A model generated the notes under the pieces. That model was given only the letters and a program-made list of their open reading frames with translations. It was not told the DNA's origin and did no database searches. The translations under genes and the position numbers were made by a program. A stretch of 64,000 bases of DNA from Streptococcus pseudopneumoniae. GTDB lineage: Bacteria; Bacillota; Bacilli; Lactobacillales; Streptococcaceae. Shown piece after piece: positions 8,978 to 19,445 of this stretch. The stretch lies in NCBI RefSeq assembly GCF_001074155.1, contig NZ_JUUZ01000022.1:27162-91161 (forward strand), read 5' to 3'. Numbering within the stretch: position 1 is the first letter of the stretch; every line of letters starts with the position of its first letter.

Positions 8978-10081
8978 ATGGCAAAAATCATCTATATTGC
9001 AGGACTAGGTTTGATTGGTGCTTCCATGGCACTCGGAATCAAGCGGGATCATCCTGATTATGAAATTTTAGGATATAATCGTAGTCAAGCGTCTAGAGAT
9101 ATTGCCTTGGAGAGAGGAATGATTGACCGAGCGACGGATGATTTTGCCAGTTTTGCTCCACTTGCAGACGTCATCATTCTTAGCCTGCCAATCAAGCAAA
9201 CTATTGCCTTTATTAAGGAATTGGGCAACTTGGACTTGAAAGAAGGTGTCATTATTTCTGATGCTGGATCGACCAAGTCAGCTATCGTGGCTACAGCTGA
9301 AAAATGTTTTGCTGATAAGTCTGTTCGCTTTGTGGGGGCCCATCCTATGGCAGGGAGCCATAAGACAGGAGCGGCCTCTGCAGATGTTAATCTTTTTGAA
9401 AACGCCTATTATATCTTCACGCCATCTAGTCTGACAACTCCGGCTACGCTCGAAGAAATGAGAGACTTGCTGTCAGGTCTTCATGCTCGTTTCATTGAAA
9501 TTGATGCTGAAGAGCATGACCGAGTGACTTCTCAGATTAGCCATTTTCCGCATATCTTAGCATCAGGTCTGATGGAACAAACTGCAAGTTATGCTGAAGA
9601 GCATGAAATGGCGCGACGCTTTGCGGCCGGTGGATTTCGAGATATGACTCGGATTGCCGAAAGTGAGCCTGGTATGTGGACTTCTATCCTCTTATCAAAT
9701 AGAGAGACTATTATTGAACGCATCGAGGATTTCAAGGGCCGTTTGGACGAGATTGGACAAGCTATCAGTAAGGGTGATGAAAACCAAATATGGAGATTTT
9801 TCAATCAAGCGCGTGAGCAACGTCAGGCTATGGAAATCCATAAACGCGGAGGAGTAGATAGCTCATTTGACCTTTATGTAGACGTTCCCGATGAGGAAGA
9901 TGTTATTTTACGCATCTTGGAATTGCTACGTGGAACTTCTTTGGTCAATATCCATATCAATGAGGAAAACCGTGAGGATGTTCACGGGATTCTGCAAATT
10001 TCCTTTAAGAATGCTCAGGATTTAAAACGTGCTGAGCAAGTCATTACAGAAAATACAGACTACACAGTCGTTATTAAATAA
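8978..10081 (+). CDS. tyrA: Prephenate dehydrogenase with C-terminal ACT domain
   Basis: Converts prephenate to 4-hydroxyphenylpyruvate for tyrosine synthesis. It has 367 residues. The N-terminal Rossmann fold shows [13 protein letters not shown] at residues 9-21. A catalytic-domain segment, [12 protein letters not shown], lies near residue 125, and [11 protein letters not shown] follows in the helical domain. The last 75 residues (from about 290, [20 protein letters not shown]) have the pattern of an ACT regulatory domain, which would allow feedback by tyrosine. No chorismate mutase domain is fused, so the mutase must be encoded elsewhere. Spacing to aroC is 9 bp. Confidence 0.94.
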   Translation: MAKIIYIAGLGLIGASMALGIKRDHPDYEILGYNRSQASRDIALERGMIDRATDDFASFAPLADVIILSLPIKQTIAFIKELGNLDLKEGVIISDAGSTKSAIVATAEKCFADKSVRFVGAHPMAGSHKTGAASADVNLFENAYYIFTPSSLTTPATLEEMRDLLSGLHARFIEIDAEEHDRVTSQISHFPHILASGLMEQTASYAEEHEMARRFAAGGFRDMTRIAESEPGMWTSILLSNRETIIERIEDFKGRLDEIGQAISKGDENQIWRFFNQAREQRQAMEIHKRGGVDSSFDLYVDVPDEEDVILRILELLRGTSLVNIHINEENREDVHGILQISFKNAQDLKRAEQVITENTDYTVVIK

Positions 10082-10092
10082 GGAGGACAATT

Positions 10093-12269
<2,177 letters not shown>

Positions 12270-12273
<4 letters not shown>

Positions 12274-13118
12274 AAATTGCCTATCTAGGTCCCAAAGGAT
12301 CTTTTTCGCACCATGTGGTGCAAACGGCTTTTCCTCATGAGGAACTAGAGTCTTTTTCAAATATTACAGACGTTATCAAGGCTTTCGAACAGGGCTTAGT
12401 AGACTATTCAGTAGTGCCAGTTGAAAATTCCATTGAAGGTAGTGTTCATGAAACCTTGGACTATCTTTTTCATCAAGCTCGTATTCAGGCTGTGGCGGAG
12501 ATTGTGCAGCCAATTCATCAACAGTTGATGGCAGTGCCAGGGCAAGTTAAAATTGAGAAAATCTTTTCTCACCCACAAGCTTTGGCGCAGGGAAAGAAAT
12601 TTATCGATGAGCATTATCCAGACGCTCAACTGGAGGTCACTGCCAGTACAGCCTACGCTGCGCGCTATGTTTCCGAGCATCCAGATCAGCCTTTTGCGGC
12701 CATTGCCCCCAAAAGTTCGGCTGGAGAATATGGTTTGGAATTAATTGCTCAAGATATTCAAGAGATGGAAGCCAATTTCACTCGCTTTTGGGTGTTAGGT
12801 CCCAAGGAACCGCAAATGCCCTTGAATGCAAATGCTAAGAAAATGAGTCTAGCATTGACCTTGCCAGACAATCTTCCAGGAGCTTTATATAAGGCGCTTT
12901 CTACCTTTGCTTGGCGCGGGATTGACCTAACTAAGATTGAGAGTCGCCCCCTAAAAACAGCACTAGGTGAGTACTTTTTTATCATTGATGTGGACTATAC
13001 TGATAAAGAATTGGTCCATTTTGCTCAAAAAGAATTAGAAACGATTGGGATCCACTATAAAGTACTAGGAGCTTACCCTATCTACACCATACAGGATAAA
13101 GGGAAGGAGAAGGAATGA
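12270..13118 (+). CDS. pheA: Prephenate dehydratase with ACT domain
   Basis: Converts prephenate to phenylpyruvate. It has 282 residues. Two periplasmic-binding-like lobes come first, with the GPKGSFSHHV start, VPVENSIEGSVHETLD near residue 51 and the conserved TRFWVLG (Thr-Arg-Phe catalytic motif) near residue 172. From about residue 195 an ACT domain follows, with GALYKALSTFAWRGIDLTKIESRP, which in this family binds phenylalanine for feedback control. No mutase domain is fused. It overlaps both aroK and the LCP gene by 4 bp. Confidence 0.95.
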
Positions 13119-14434
13119 CTAGAGAAAATCCTCTGACACACCATGAGAAACTACGTTACGACTATCTATTAAAAAACATCCACTATCTAAATGATAAAGA
13201 AAAGAGAGAGTTTGCTTTTTTACAAGCTAAGCTGGATGGTCAACAAGAAGCTCGTTCAGTTGTCGTAGAAGAAGCAGAAAGCCAAGACTATACAGAACCT
13301 AACACAGGGCTTCCAAGTTATACTAATCGCAGTCGAGCTAGTCGACGTACTAGTCTACCGCAACCAAAAGCTAAGATTCCTAAGCAGAAGAAACCAAAGA
13401 AAAAAAGAGTCTTTCGCTTTAAACGCATACTTGCTTGGTTAGGAATGCTGTTGCTTTGTGCTGCAGTAGGAATGATTTTCATGTTCTTGAAAGGTTTCCA
13501 GTCAGCCAATCCGAATGGCTCAAGCGGGTCGAAAGATGCCAAGGCTGCCCAAGTTGAAGTTTTCAATGGACAGGATACAAGAGATGGTGTCAATATTCTT
13601 ATTTTAGGGACAGACGGCCGTATTGGACAGAATAGTGCAGAAACACGGACAGATTCTATTATGGTTCTGAATGTAAGTGGTAAAGATAAAAAACTTAAGC
13701 TTGTAAGTTTTATGCGAGATAACCTAGTTTATATTGATGGTTATAGCCAAGTTATTAACGGACAAAAACAAACTGACCACAAGTTGAACTTAGCCTACGA
13801 ATTGGGGGAACAAGAAGGAAAACAAGGGGCTGAAATGGTACGTAAGGTCCTTAAAGATAATTTTAACCTAGATATCAAATACTATGCTCTTGTAGATTTC
13901 CAAGCCTTTGCGACTGCCATTGATACCCTTTTCCCTGATGGTGTGACTATTGATGCTCAATTTTCAACTCTAAATGGTGTTCCAGTTACAGAAGCTACAG
14001 TCGGTGATGACTTGCATGCGACAGAAACCGAGTCACCAACACAAACTATTAAAGTCGGAACACAACAAATGAATGGTTCTACTCTTCTCAACTATGCACG
14101 TTTCCGCGATGATGATGAAGGGGACTATGGCCGTACTCGTAGACAGCAACAAGTCATGACTGCTGTTTTACAGCAAATTAAAGATCCTACAAAACTTTTC
14201 ACAGGTTCAGAAGCACTTGGTAAAGTATTCGCCATGACATCGACAAACCTTCCTTATACTTTCTTATTAACCAACGGTTTATCCGTCCTCGAAGGAGGTC
14301 AGAACGGTATTGAAAGACTAACAGTACCGGAACTTGGAGACTGGGTAGATGACTATGATGTTTATGGAGGTCTAGCACTTCGAGTGGATCAAAAAGCCTA
14401 CCAGAATAAGCTAGCCCAAATGGGATTCAGATAA
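13115..14434 (+). CDS. psr: LCP-family (LytR-CpsA-Psr) cell-wall polymer ligase
   Basis: Membrane enzyme of the LytR-CpsA-Psr family, which transfers undecaprenyl-linked polymers such as teichoic acid to peptidoglycan. It has 439 residues. A basic cytoplasmic N-terminal region of about 105 residues is followed by one transmembrane helix (LAWLGMLLLCAAVGMIFMFL) and an extracellular LCP domain from about residue 150. LCP marks are NILILGTDGR, TDSIMVLNV, VSFMRDNLV with the conserved Arg, and NYARFRDDDEGDYGRTRRQQQV. The symbol is by position after pheA in related genomes. It is coupled to pheA by a 4-bp overlap, although its job fits the wall-polymer genes that follow the next terminator. Confidence 0.85.
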   Translation: MTRENPLTHHEKLRYDYLLKNIHYLNDKEKREFAFLQAKLDGQQEARSVVVEEAESQDYTEPNTGLPSYTNRSRASRRTSLPQPKAKIPKQKKPKKKRVFRFKRILAWLGMLLLCAAVGMIFMFLKGFQSANPNGSSGSKDAKAAQVEVFNGQDTRDGVNILILGTDGRIGQNSAETRTDSIMVLNVSGKDKKLKLVSFMRDNLVYIDGYSQVINGQKQTDHKLNLAYELGEQEGKQGAEMVRKVLKDNFNLDIKYYALVDFQAFATAIDTLFPDGVTIDAQFSTLNGVPVTEATVGDDLHATETESPTQTIKVGTQQMNGSTLLNYARFRDDDEGDYGRTRRQQQVMTAVLQQIKDPTKLFTGSEALGKVFAMTSTNLPYTFLLTNGLSVLEGGQNGIERLTVPELGDWVDDYDVYGGLALRVDQKAYQNKLAQMGFR

Positions 14435-14445
14435 AAAAATTAATT

Positions 14446-14498
14446 AAAATCAAAGCTTGAGACATCTAACTAAATGGGTGTCTCAGGCTTTGATTTTT
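14446..14498 (+). terminator. Terminator after psr
   Basis: AAAATCAAAGCTTGAGACA pairs with TGTCTCAGGCTTTGATTTT, a long stem followed by T residues. It ends the aroA-psr transcript. Confidence 0.85.
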
Positions 14499-14531
14499 CA
14501 CATGGTTAGATGGATTTTTTGACCATTTTTA

Positions 14532-14540
14532 TGGTATAAT
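14532..14540 (+). promoter_or_regulatory. Promoter of the LicD/glycosyltransferase operon
   Basis: Extended -10, TG-G-TATAAT (TATAAT 14535-14540), 37 bases before the first LicD gene. A TTGACC at 14519 is too close (10-bp spacer) to serve as its -35. Confidence 0.6.
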
Positions 14541-14577
14541 GAAATGATGTAATTCTATAGAAGAGGATGAGAATGAG

Positions 14578-15423
14578 ATGAGTGATTTAAAGGCAATTCA
14601 AGCCCGTAGCTTAGAGATGGCTGAATATTTTGTCGCCTTTTGTAAAGAGCATGGCTTGCTCTGTTATTTGTGTGGCGGAGGAGCAATTGGAGCTTTACGA
14701 AATAAAGGTTTCATCCCTTGGGATGATGATTTGGACTTCTTTATGCCACGAAAGGACTATGAAAAACTAGCAGAATTATGGCCTCAATATGCGGATGAGC
14801 GTTACTTCTTATCAAAGAGTTCTAAAGACTATGTAGACCGTAACCTCTTTATCACCATTCGTGATAAGGAGACGACTTGTATCAAGCCTTATCAACAAGA
14901 TTTGGATCTTCCCCACGGCTTGGCTTTGGATGTTCTTCCCTTGGACTATTACCCTAAAAATCCAGCAGAGCGTAAGAAACAGGTCCGCTGGGCTTTGATT
15001 TATTCTCTATTTTGTGCACAAACCATTCCAGAAAAACATGGAGCTATCATGAAGTGGGGTAGTACCATTTTACTAGGGTTGACTCCTAAATCGCTTCGCT
15101 ATCGTATCTGGAAAAAGGCTGAGAAAGAAATGACCAAGTATGGACCAGCCGAAAGTGATGGCATTACAGAATTATGTTCAGGGCCAGGATACATGAAGAA
15201 AAAGTATCCAATTCAGGCCTTTGAAGACAACATCTTCCTACCTTTCGAAGGAACAGAAATGCCTATTCCGGTTGGTTATGACGCTTATCTTAGCACAGTT
15301 TTTGGTGACTATATGACACCACCGCCTGCAGACAAGCAAGTACCTCACCACGATGCCGTAATAGCAGATATGGATAAGAGCTATACAGAATATAAGGGAG
15401 AATACAATGCAAGAAAAAATTAG
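14578..15423 (+). CDS. LicD-family phosphotransferase (first in locus)
   Basis: LicD/FKTN-family protein of 281 residues. The family transfers phospho-alcohols such as phosphocholine from CDP-choline to sugars of teichoic acid or other surface glycans. The hallmark lies at about residues 35-58: GGGAIGALRNKGFIPWDDDLDFFM, with the metal-binding acidic cluster DDD-D. It is a soluble protein with no membrane segment, expected to act on the lipid-linked precursor at the inner membrane face. It heads a five-gene run and overlaps the glycosyltransferase start by 17 bp. By position after psr it corresponds to the third LicD homologue of pneumococcus-like genomes, but which alcohol phosphate it moves cannot be read from sequence. 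It differs clearly in sequence from the two other LicD domains downstream. Confidence 0.85.
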   Translation: MSDLKAIQARSLEMAEYFVAFCKEHGLLCYLCGGGAIGALRNKGFIPWDDDLDFFMPRKDYEKLAELWPQYADERYFLSKSSKDYVDRNLFITIRDKETTCIKPYQQDLDLPHGLALDVLPLDYYPKNPAERKKQVRWALIYSLFCAQTIPEKHGAIMKWGSTILLGLTPKSLRYRIWKKAEKEMTKYGPAESDGITELCSGPGYMKKKYPIQAFEDNIFLPFEGTEMPIPVGYDAYLSTVFGDYMTPPPADKQVPHHDAVIADMDKSYTEYKGEYNARKN

Positions 15424-16375
15424 TATCATTGTTCCTGTATACAACGTAGAAAATTATCTTGAACGATGTGTTGAGTCGATTTTAAAGCAGACTTATACCA
15501 ATTTTGAATTGCTTCTTATTAATGATGGTTCGACAGACCAGAGTGGTGACTTGTGTGATCAGCTGGCTTCTAAAAATGAGAATATCAAGGTTTTTCATCT
15601 TGAGAATGCTGGAGTCTCCAATGCTAGAAATGTAGGTATTCAAAACTCAACCGGAGAATGGATAACTTTTGTTGATAGTGATGATTTTATTACGCCAGAT
15701 TATTTGGAAACTTTGATAAGCGCAGTAAGAACAGATATTTCTGTTGGTTTCTCAGTTGCTCGTTTGCATCATGTAAAAAATGGACAAGTGACAGATTTGC
15801 CTGATTTTTCAGGTCAAGAGTCAGTATGGTCTGCTGAGCAAACCATGAAAGAACTATTGATGACTGCTCGAACTTCTTTTTTCCCTGTTGCAAAATTATT
15901 TAAAAAGGAATTAATTGAAGATTTTAAATTTAGTACAGATTATCATTTAGCAGAAGATGCTCTATTCTTAACAGAAGTTTTGCTTGAAACAAAATGTAAT
16001 AGTGTTTTTATAGATAAACCAATATACTATTATGATCATAGAGAGGGAAGTGCAACTACATCTGTGAATAATCATGTTTTTGATACTATAGAAGTATATA
16101 AAATCATTATTCCTAAAGTTTATCAATGTTTCCCTCAATTAAAACCCGAATTAGTAAATAGAGAATCTTGGTCTTATATTACAGTCTACGATAAAATAAT
16201 CTTCACAGATTCGACAGAATATAAAAAAGAGAAAACTCAATTGAGAAAGTGGATAGTTAGTCATACCTCACAAATATTGAGAGATCCTTATTTTACTAGT
16301 TTTCGGAAAATAGCCATTTTGTCACTAAGAATTTCTCCATGGATTTATAGACAAATTGTAGGCTTGAATAAATAA
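15407..16375 (+). CDS. Glycosyltransferase family 2
   Basis: GT-A type glycosyltransferase of 322 residues, presumably adding a sugar to the lipid-linked teichoic-acid or surface-glycan repeat. The N terminus ISIIVPVYNVENYLERCVESILKQT and LINDGSTDQS (residues about 37-46) form the nucleotide-sugar site. NAGVSNARNVGI and FVDSDDFI supply the DXD-like metal motif near residue 91. The C-terminal 100 residues are basic and aromatic and may contact the membrane. GGGAG precedes the start, which lies inside the LicD gene. Donor and acceptor cannot be assigned. From about position 15900 on the DNA is more AT-rich than the aro genes, which may reflect the variable character of the locus. Confidence 0.88.
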   Translation: MQEKISIIVPVYNVENYLERCVESILKQTYTNFELLLINDGSTDQSGDLCDQLASKNENIKVFHLENAGVSNARNVGIQNSTGEWITFVDSDDFITPDYLETLISAVRTDISVGFSVARLHHVKNGQVTDLPDFSGQESVWSAEQTMKELLMTARTSFFPVAKLFKKELIEDFKFSTDYHLAEDALFLTEVLLETKCNSVFIDKPIYYYDHREGSATTSVNNHVFDTIEVYKIIIPKVYQCFPQLKPELVNRESWSYITVYDKIIFTDSTEYKKEKTQLRKWIVSHTSQILRDPYFTSFRKIAILSLRISPWIYRQIVGLNK

Positions 16376-16395
16376 TGTTATTAAAGGAGTTGAAG

Positions 16396-18552
16396 ATGAA
16401 TTTTTCAAAAACGAATGAATGCTTTGAAAAATCAAAACTGTGGATTTCTTATCTTTTTATTTTCATTTCGATTTTAAGTATGAGTTCGCTAATTTATAAA
16501 GTAACCAATCCGATTTATAAGGGACTTTCAGCAGTTGTTGTTCTGTCAATTTGTTTAACTTTATTTTTTAATTGGAAACGAATAGAGATAGATAAGAAGT
16601 TTCTTACCCTATTTGGTCTTTTAGTGGGCAGTCACTTTTTATCAGCGCTCATTAATAGATCTGGACACCTGCTCGGAAATATGGTTGAAATTTTCTTTAT
16701 GCTGGCTTATGTTTTATTATTTACCATGGTAAAACCTAATCAGCTAAGGAAGTTGTTAGGTATGATTGCAGGAACCATACAGATTGTCTCATTTGCTTCG
16801 GCTATATTTGCTTTTGCTTTATTACTTTCAAGAGTTTTAATTCTATTTCAGATTGGAGAGAACTCTTATTATTACGGAGTAATGAATGGCCGATTATGGG
16901 GACTTGTTAACCCTAACGCCAGTGCGATTTTCTCATACATTAGTATAGTTTTTGCTATGTATTTAATACATAAGGGAAGCAAATACTCTGTTTATTTTAA
17001 AATTAATAATATCATTCAGTTAGTTTATTTTGCAACTATGCAGAGTAGGGGCGCACTTTTATCAGTTCTTCTAATGCTAGTATTCTATTGTGTTTTTGTC
17101 GCTAGGGGAAAATTTGCCAAAAAATGGCTAACTTTTCTAGTAGCTAGTATCTTATTAATAGGTAGCAATATTGGTATTAGTTATTTAACATCGGTATATA
17201 TTTCAGCGACCAAGGCAACTGTAATTGACTTAAATAAAGGTGAATCTTATTCTGAAACTGATTCGGATGTTGCTAAGAAAAATGGGGAGCTTCACTTGAT
17301 TGAAACAACTCCAAGTGGACGTACATATATTTGGAAAAATGCAATCAAAATGGGACGTGCAAAACCTCTATTTGGTTATGGTGTTCGAAACGTATCAGAT
17401 TATTACACAAAATATTTTAGTAAATTTGAAATTAAAAACTCACTTATTGGAGGTAATTTCCACAATATCTTTGTTACCATTTTTGTGAGTTCCGGATTCT
17501 TGGGCCTCTTTTCTTTCATACTTATCATTGTTTATGTAGGTTTCCGCTTTGTTTCTTACTTGATTAAATCCAAGAAAAATACTGAAAAACTGATTATGAC
17601 TCTATTCTTTGGAATTTTATTTGGTCAGTTGTTTGAGAGCCAAATTATGTATTCAACCAACTTCATCAACATCATTTTTTGGTTAGTTGTGGGATATGGT
17701 CTAATGATCTGTGAAAAAGAAAAAAATATTCGTTACAAAGAAGTAACTGATATTTCTGAAATTCAACAAATGGAGTTAGGAATCATGGAGTATATCCATG
17801 AAGTGTGTCATAAAATTGGTGTCAAATACTTCTTGTCCTATGGTAGTTTAATTGGTGCAGTTCGTCATAAAGGCTTTATTCCTTGGGACGATGACATGGA
17901 TATTTGTATGCTTCGTGATGATTATGAAAAGCTGCAAGATTATATGATTGCACATCCAGACGAGCGCTATGAATTAATGTCTTATAAAAATAATGTCAAT
18001 TATGTCTATCCATTTATGAAAGTTCAAGACAATCACACCTATTTGGTTGAAGAAGATGTTCGAATTGATTCAGATATGGGGATTTATGTTGATATTTTCC
18101 CCGTAGATGGTTATGAAGATGATCAGGCATTTAAGGACAAGATGACCAAGATTATTAAAAAGCGTCAATTAAGTTGTTACACTTTTAAAGGAATTACCAA
18201 TACTAAAAGTGTAGTAAATTCAATTATCCGCTATATTTCTGTTATTATCTTTTATTTCACTAACACAAATAAGTATGTTTCCCAGATTGATGAATTGGCT
18301 AAATCTAGAAAAGTAGAAGATTATGAATTGGTGGACTATGTTGTCTATAAAGATATGAATAAGCCCGTTTGGAAACGTGAGTGGTTAGAACAAGTTGAAG
18401 CTGGTAGCTTTGAAGGTAAGAAATTTATGATTCCAAAACATTATCATGAAGTTTTAACTTCAGATTATGGAAATTATATGCAGTTACCACCAGTTGAGCA
18501 ACAAGTTTCGCATCATGACTTCAAATTGTGGAAGATTACTGAAAACCAATAG
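16396..18552 (+). CDS. Membrane polymerase (Wzy/O-antigen-ligase type) fused to a LicD domain
   Basis: Two-part protein of 718 residues. About residues 1-440 form a polytopic membrane domain with some ten or more hydrophobic helices. A large extracytoplasmic loop contains PSGRTYIWKNAIKMGRAKPLFGYG, the pattern seen in O-antigen ligase / Wzy / TarP-like polymerases. From about residue 448 to the end lies a complete LicD domain, QMELGIMEYIHEVCH...GSLIGAVRHKGFIPWDDDMDICML, with the acidic cluster intact. This domain resembles the next gene, a stand-alone LicD of the same length, so the two probably arose by duplication. The start at 16396 is chosen over the ATG at 16375 because AAAGGAG lies 6 bp before it. 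A polymerase joined to an alcohol-phosphate transferase suggests that decoration or phosphodiester linkage is coupled to chain growth. That is inference; the domains are seen directly. Confidence 0.85.
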   Translation: MNFSKTNECFEKSKLWISYLFIFISILSMSSLIYKVTNPIYKGLSAVVVLSICLTLFFNWKRIEIDKKFLTLFGLLVGSHFLSALINRSGHLLGNMVEIFFMLAYVLLFTMVKPNQLRKLLGMIAGTIQIVSFASAIFAFALLLSRVLILFQIGENSYYYGVMNGRLWGLVNPNASAIFSYISIVFAMYLIHKGSKYSVYFKINNIIQLVYFATMQSRGALLSVLLMLVFYCVFVARGKFAKKWLTFLVASILLIGSNIGISYLTSVYISATKATVIDLNKGESYSETDSDVAKKNGELHLIETTPSGRTYIWKNAIKMGRAKPLFGYGVRNVSDYYTKYFSKFEIKNSLIGGNFHNIFVTIFVSSGFLGLFSFILIIVYVGFRFVSYLIKSKKNTEKLIMTLFFGILFGQLFESQIMYSTNFINIIFWLVVGYGLMICEKEKNIRYKEVTDISEIQQMELGIMEYIHEVCHKIGVKYFLSYGSLIGAVRHKGFIPWDDDMDICMLRDDYEKLQDYMIAHPDERYELMSYKNNVNYVYPFMKVQDNHTYLVEEDVRIDSDMGIYVDIFPVDGYEDDQAFKDKMTKIIKKRQLSCYTFKGITNTKSVVNSIIRYISVIIFYFTNTNKYVSQIDELAKSRKVEDYELVDYVVYKDMNKPVWKREWLEQVEAGSFEGKKFMIPKHYHEVLTSDYGNYMQLPPVEQQVSHHDFKLWKITENQ

Positions 18553-18595
18553 ATTATTATTTAAACAAAGAAGTAGAGATTAGGAGCGATAAATA

Positions 18596-19408
18596 ATGTC
18601 TGAAAAAATCTTAAGCCTTGAAGAAATCAAGCAAATTGAGCTTGGAATTCTAGAATACTTACACCAAGTTTGTGAAAAACATGATATCAAATATTTTATC
18701 GATTTTGGCACTTTATTAGGTGCAGTTCGTCATAAAGGTTTTATTCCTTGGGATGATGATACAGACATTTCTTTAGCTAGAGATGAATTTGAAAAGTTAT
18801 ATGCAGTTCTAAAAAATGATAACCACCCATACTATAAGCTGATTTCTTTTAGAGAAACCAAGGGATATCCATATAGTTATATGCGAGTTTACGATATTCG
18901 AACACGGAGAGATTCGAATCTTTTAGATTCAAGTGTTGTTCTTGGAACTTGTGTAGATGTCTTTCCGTATGATGGTCTTGTTACAGACGAACAAGATCGT
19001 AAGAAAATGAAGCTCTATAAGCAATTAATTCGTCTATCGTCGTTAAACTTTAAGGGAATTAAATATGAAAATGGAGGAATTAAAAATCTTCCTCGTTATA
19101 TTGCATCAGCAATATTTAGATTTACTTCTCCTCAATTGTGGAATCAAAAACTTGAACAACTTGCATTAAAATACAGTGTTGAAAATTCTACAGACTTAGT
19201 TTGTTCAACTTATGACTCTTACTATCCAGCTGGTATTAAAAAAGAATGGTTGTATGATACAATTGATATGCCGTATGAAAATCTAATTCTAAAAGTACCA
19301 AGAAGATACCATGAGATTCTTGTCTATGAGTTTGGTGAAGATTATATGACCCCACCCCCTGTTGACCAACAGACACCAGGGAATGAAAACAATTATTGGA
19401 TTGATTAA
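18596..19408 (+). CDS. LicD-family phosphotransferase (second stand-alone copy)
   Basis: LicD/FKTN-family protein of 270 residues, soluble. The key region at about residues 37-62 reads FGTLLGAVRHKGFIPWDDDTDISLAR, nearly the same as the LicD domain fused to the polymerase just upstream. The flanking EIKQIELGILEYLHQVCEKHDIKYF also matches it, so they are close paralogues. Both end in a segment of the type HEILVYEFGEDYMTPPPVDQQ. A GGAG ribosome binding site lies before the ATG, 43 bp after the fusion gene. It probably transfers a phospho-alcohol (phosphocholine or a similar group) to a different sugar of the same repeat unit, but this is not shown by sequence. Confidence 0.85.
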   Translation: MSEKILSLEEIKQIELGILEYLHQVCEKHDIKYFIDFGTLLGAVRHKGFIPWDDDTDISLARDEFEKLYAVLKNDNHPYYKLISFRETKGYPYSYMRVYDIRTRRDSNLLDSSVVLGTCVDVFPYDGLVTDEQDRKKMKLYKQLIRLSSLNFKGIKYENGGIKNLPRYIASAIFRFTSPQLWNQKLEQLALKYSVENSTDLVCSTYDSYYPAGIKKEWLYDTIDMPYENLILKVPRRYHEILVYEFGEDYMTPPPVDQQTPGNENNYWID

Positions 19409-19445
19409 TGAAAGAGTATATAAAAAAGAGAAAGTTGAATGCCTT

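Noticed and set aside
14519..14540. TTGACC as -35 of the licD promoter
   Set aside because: The spacer to TATAAT would be 10 bp, far too short; the extended -10 explains the promoter better.
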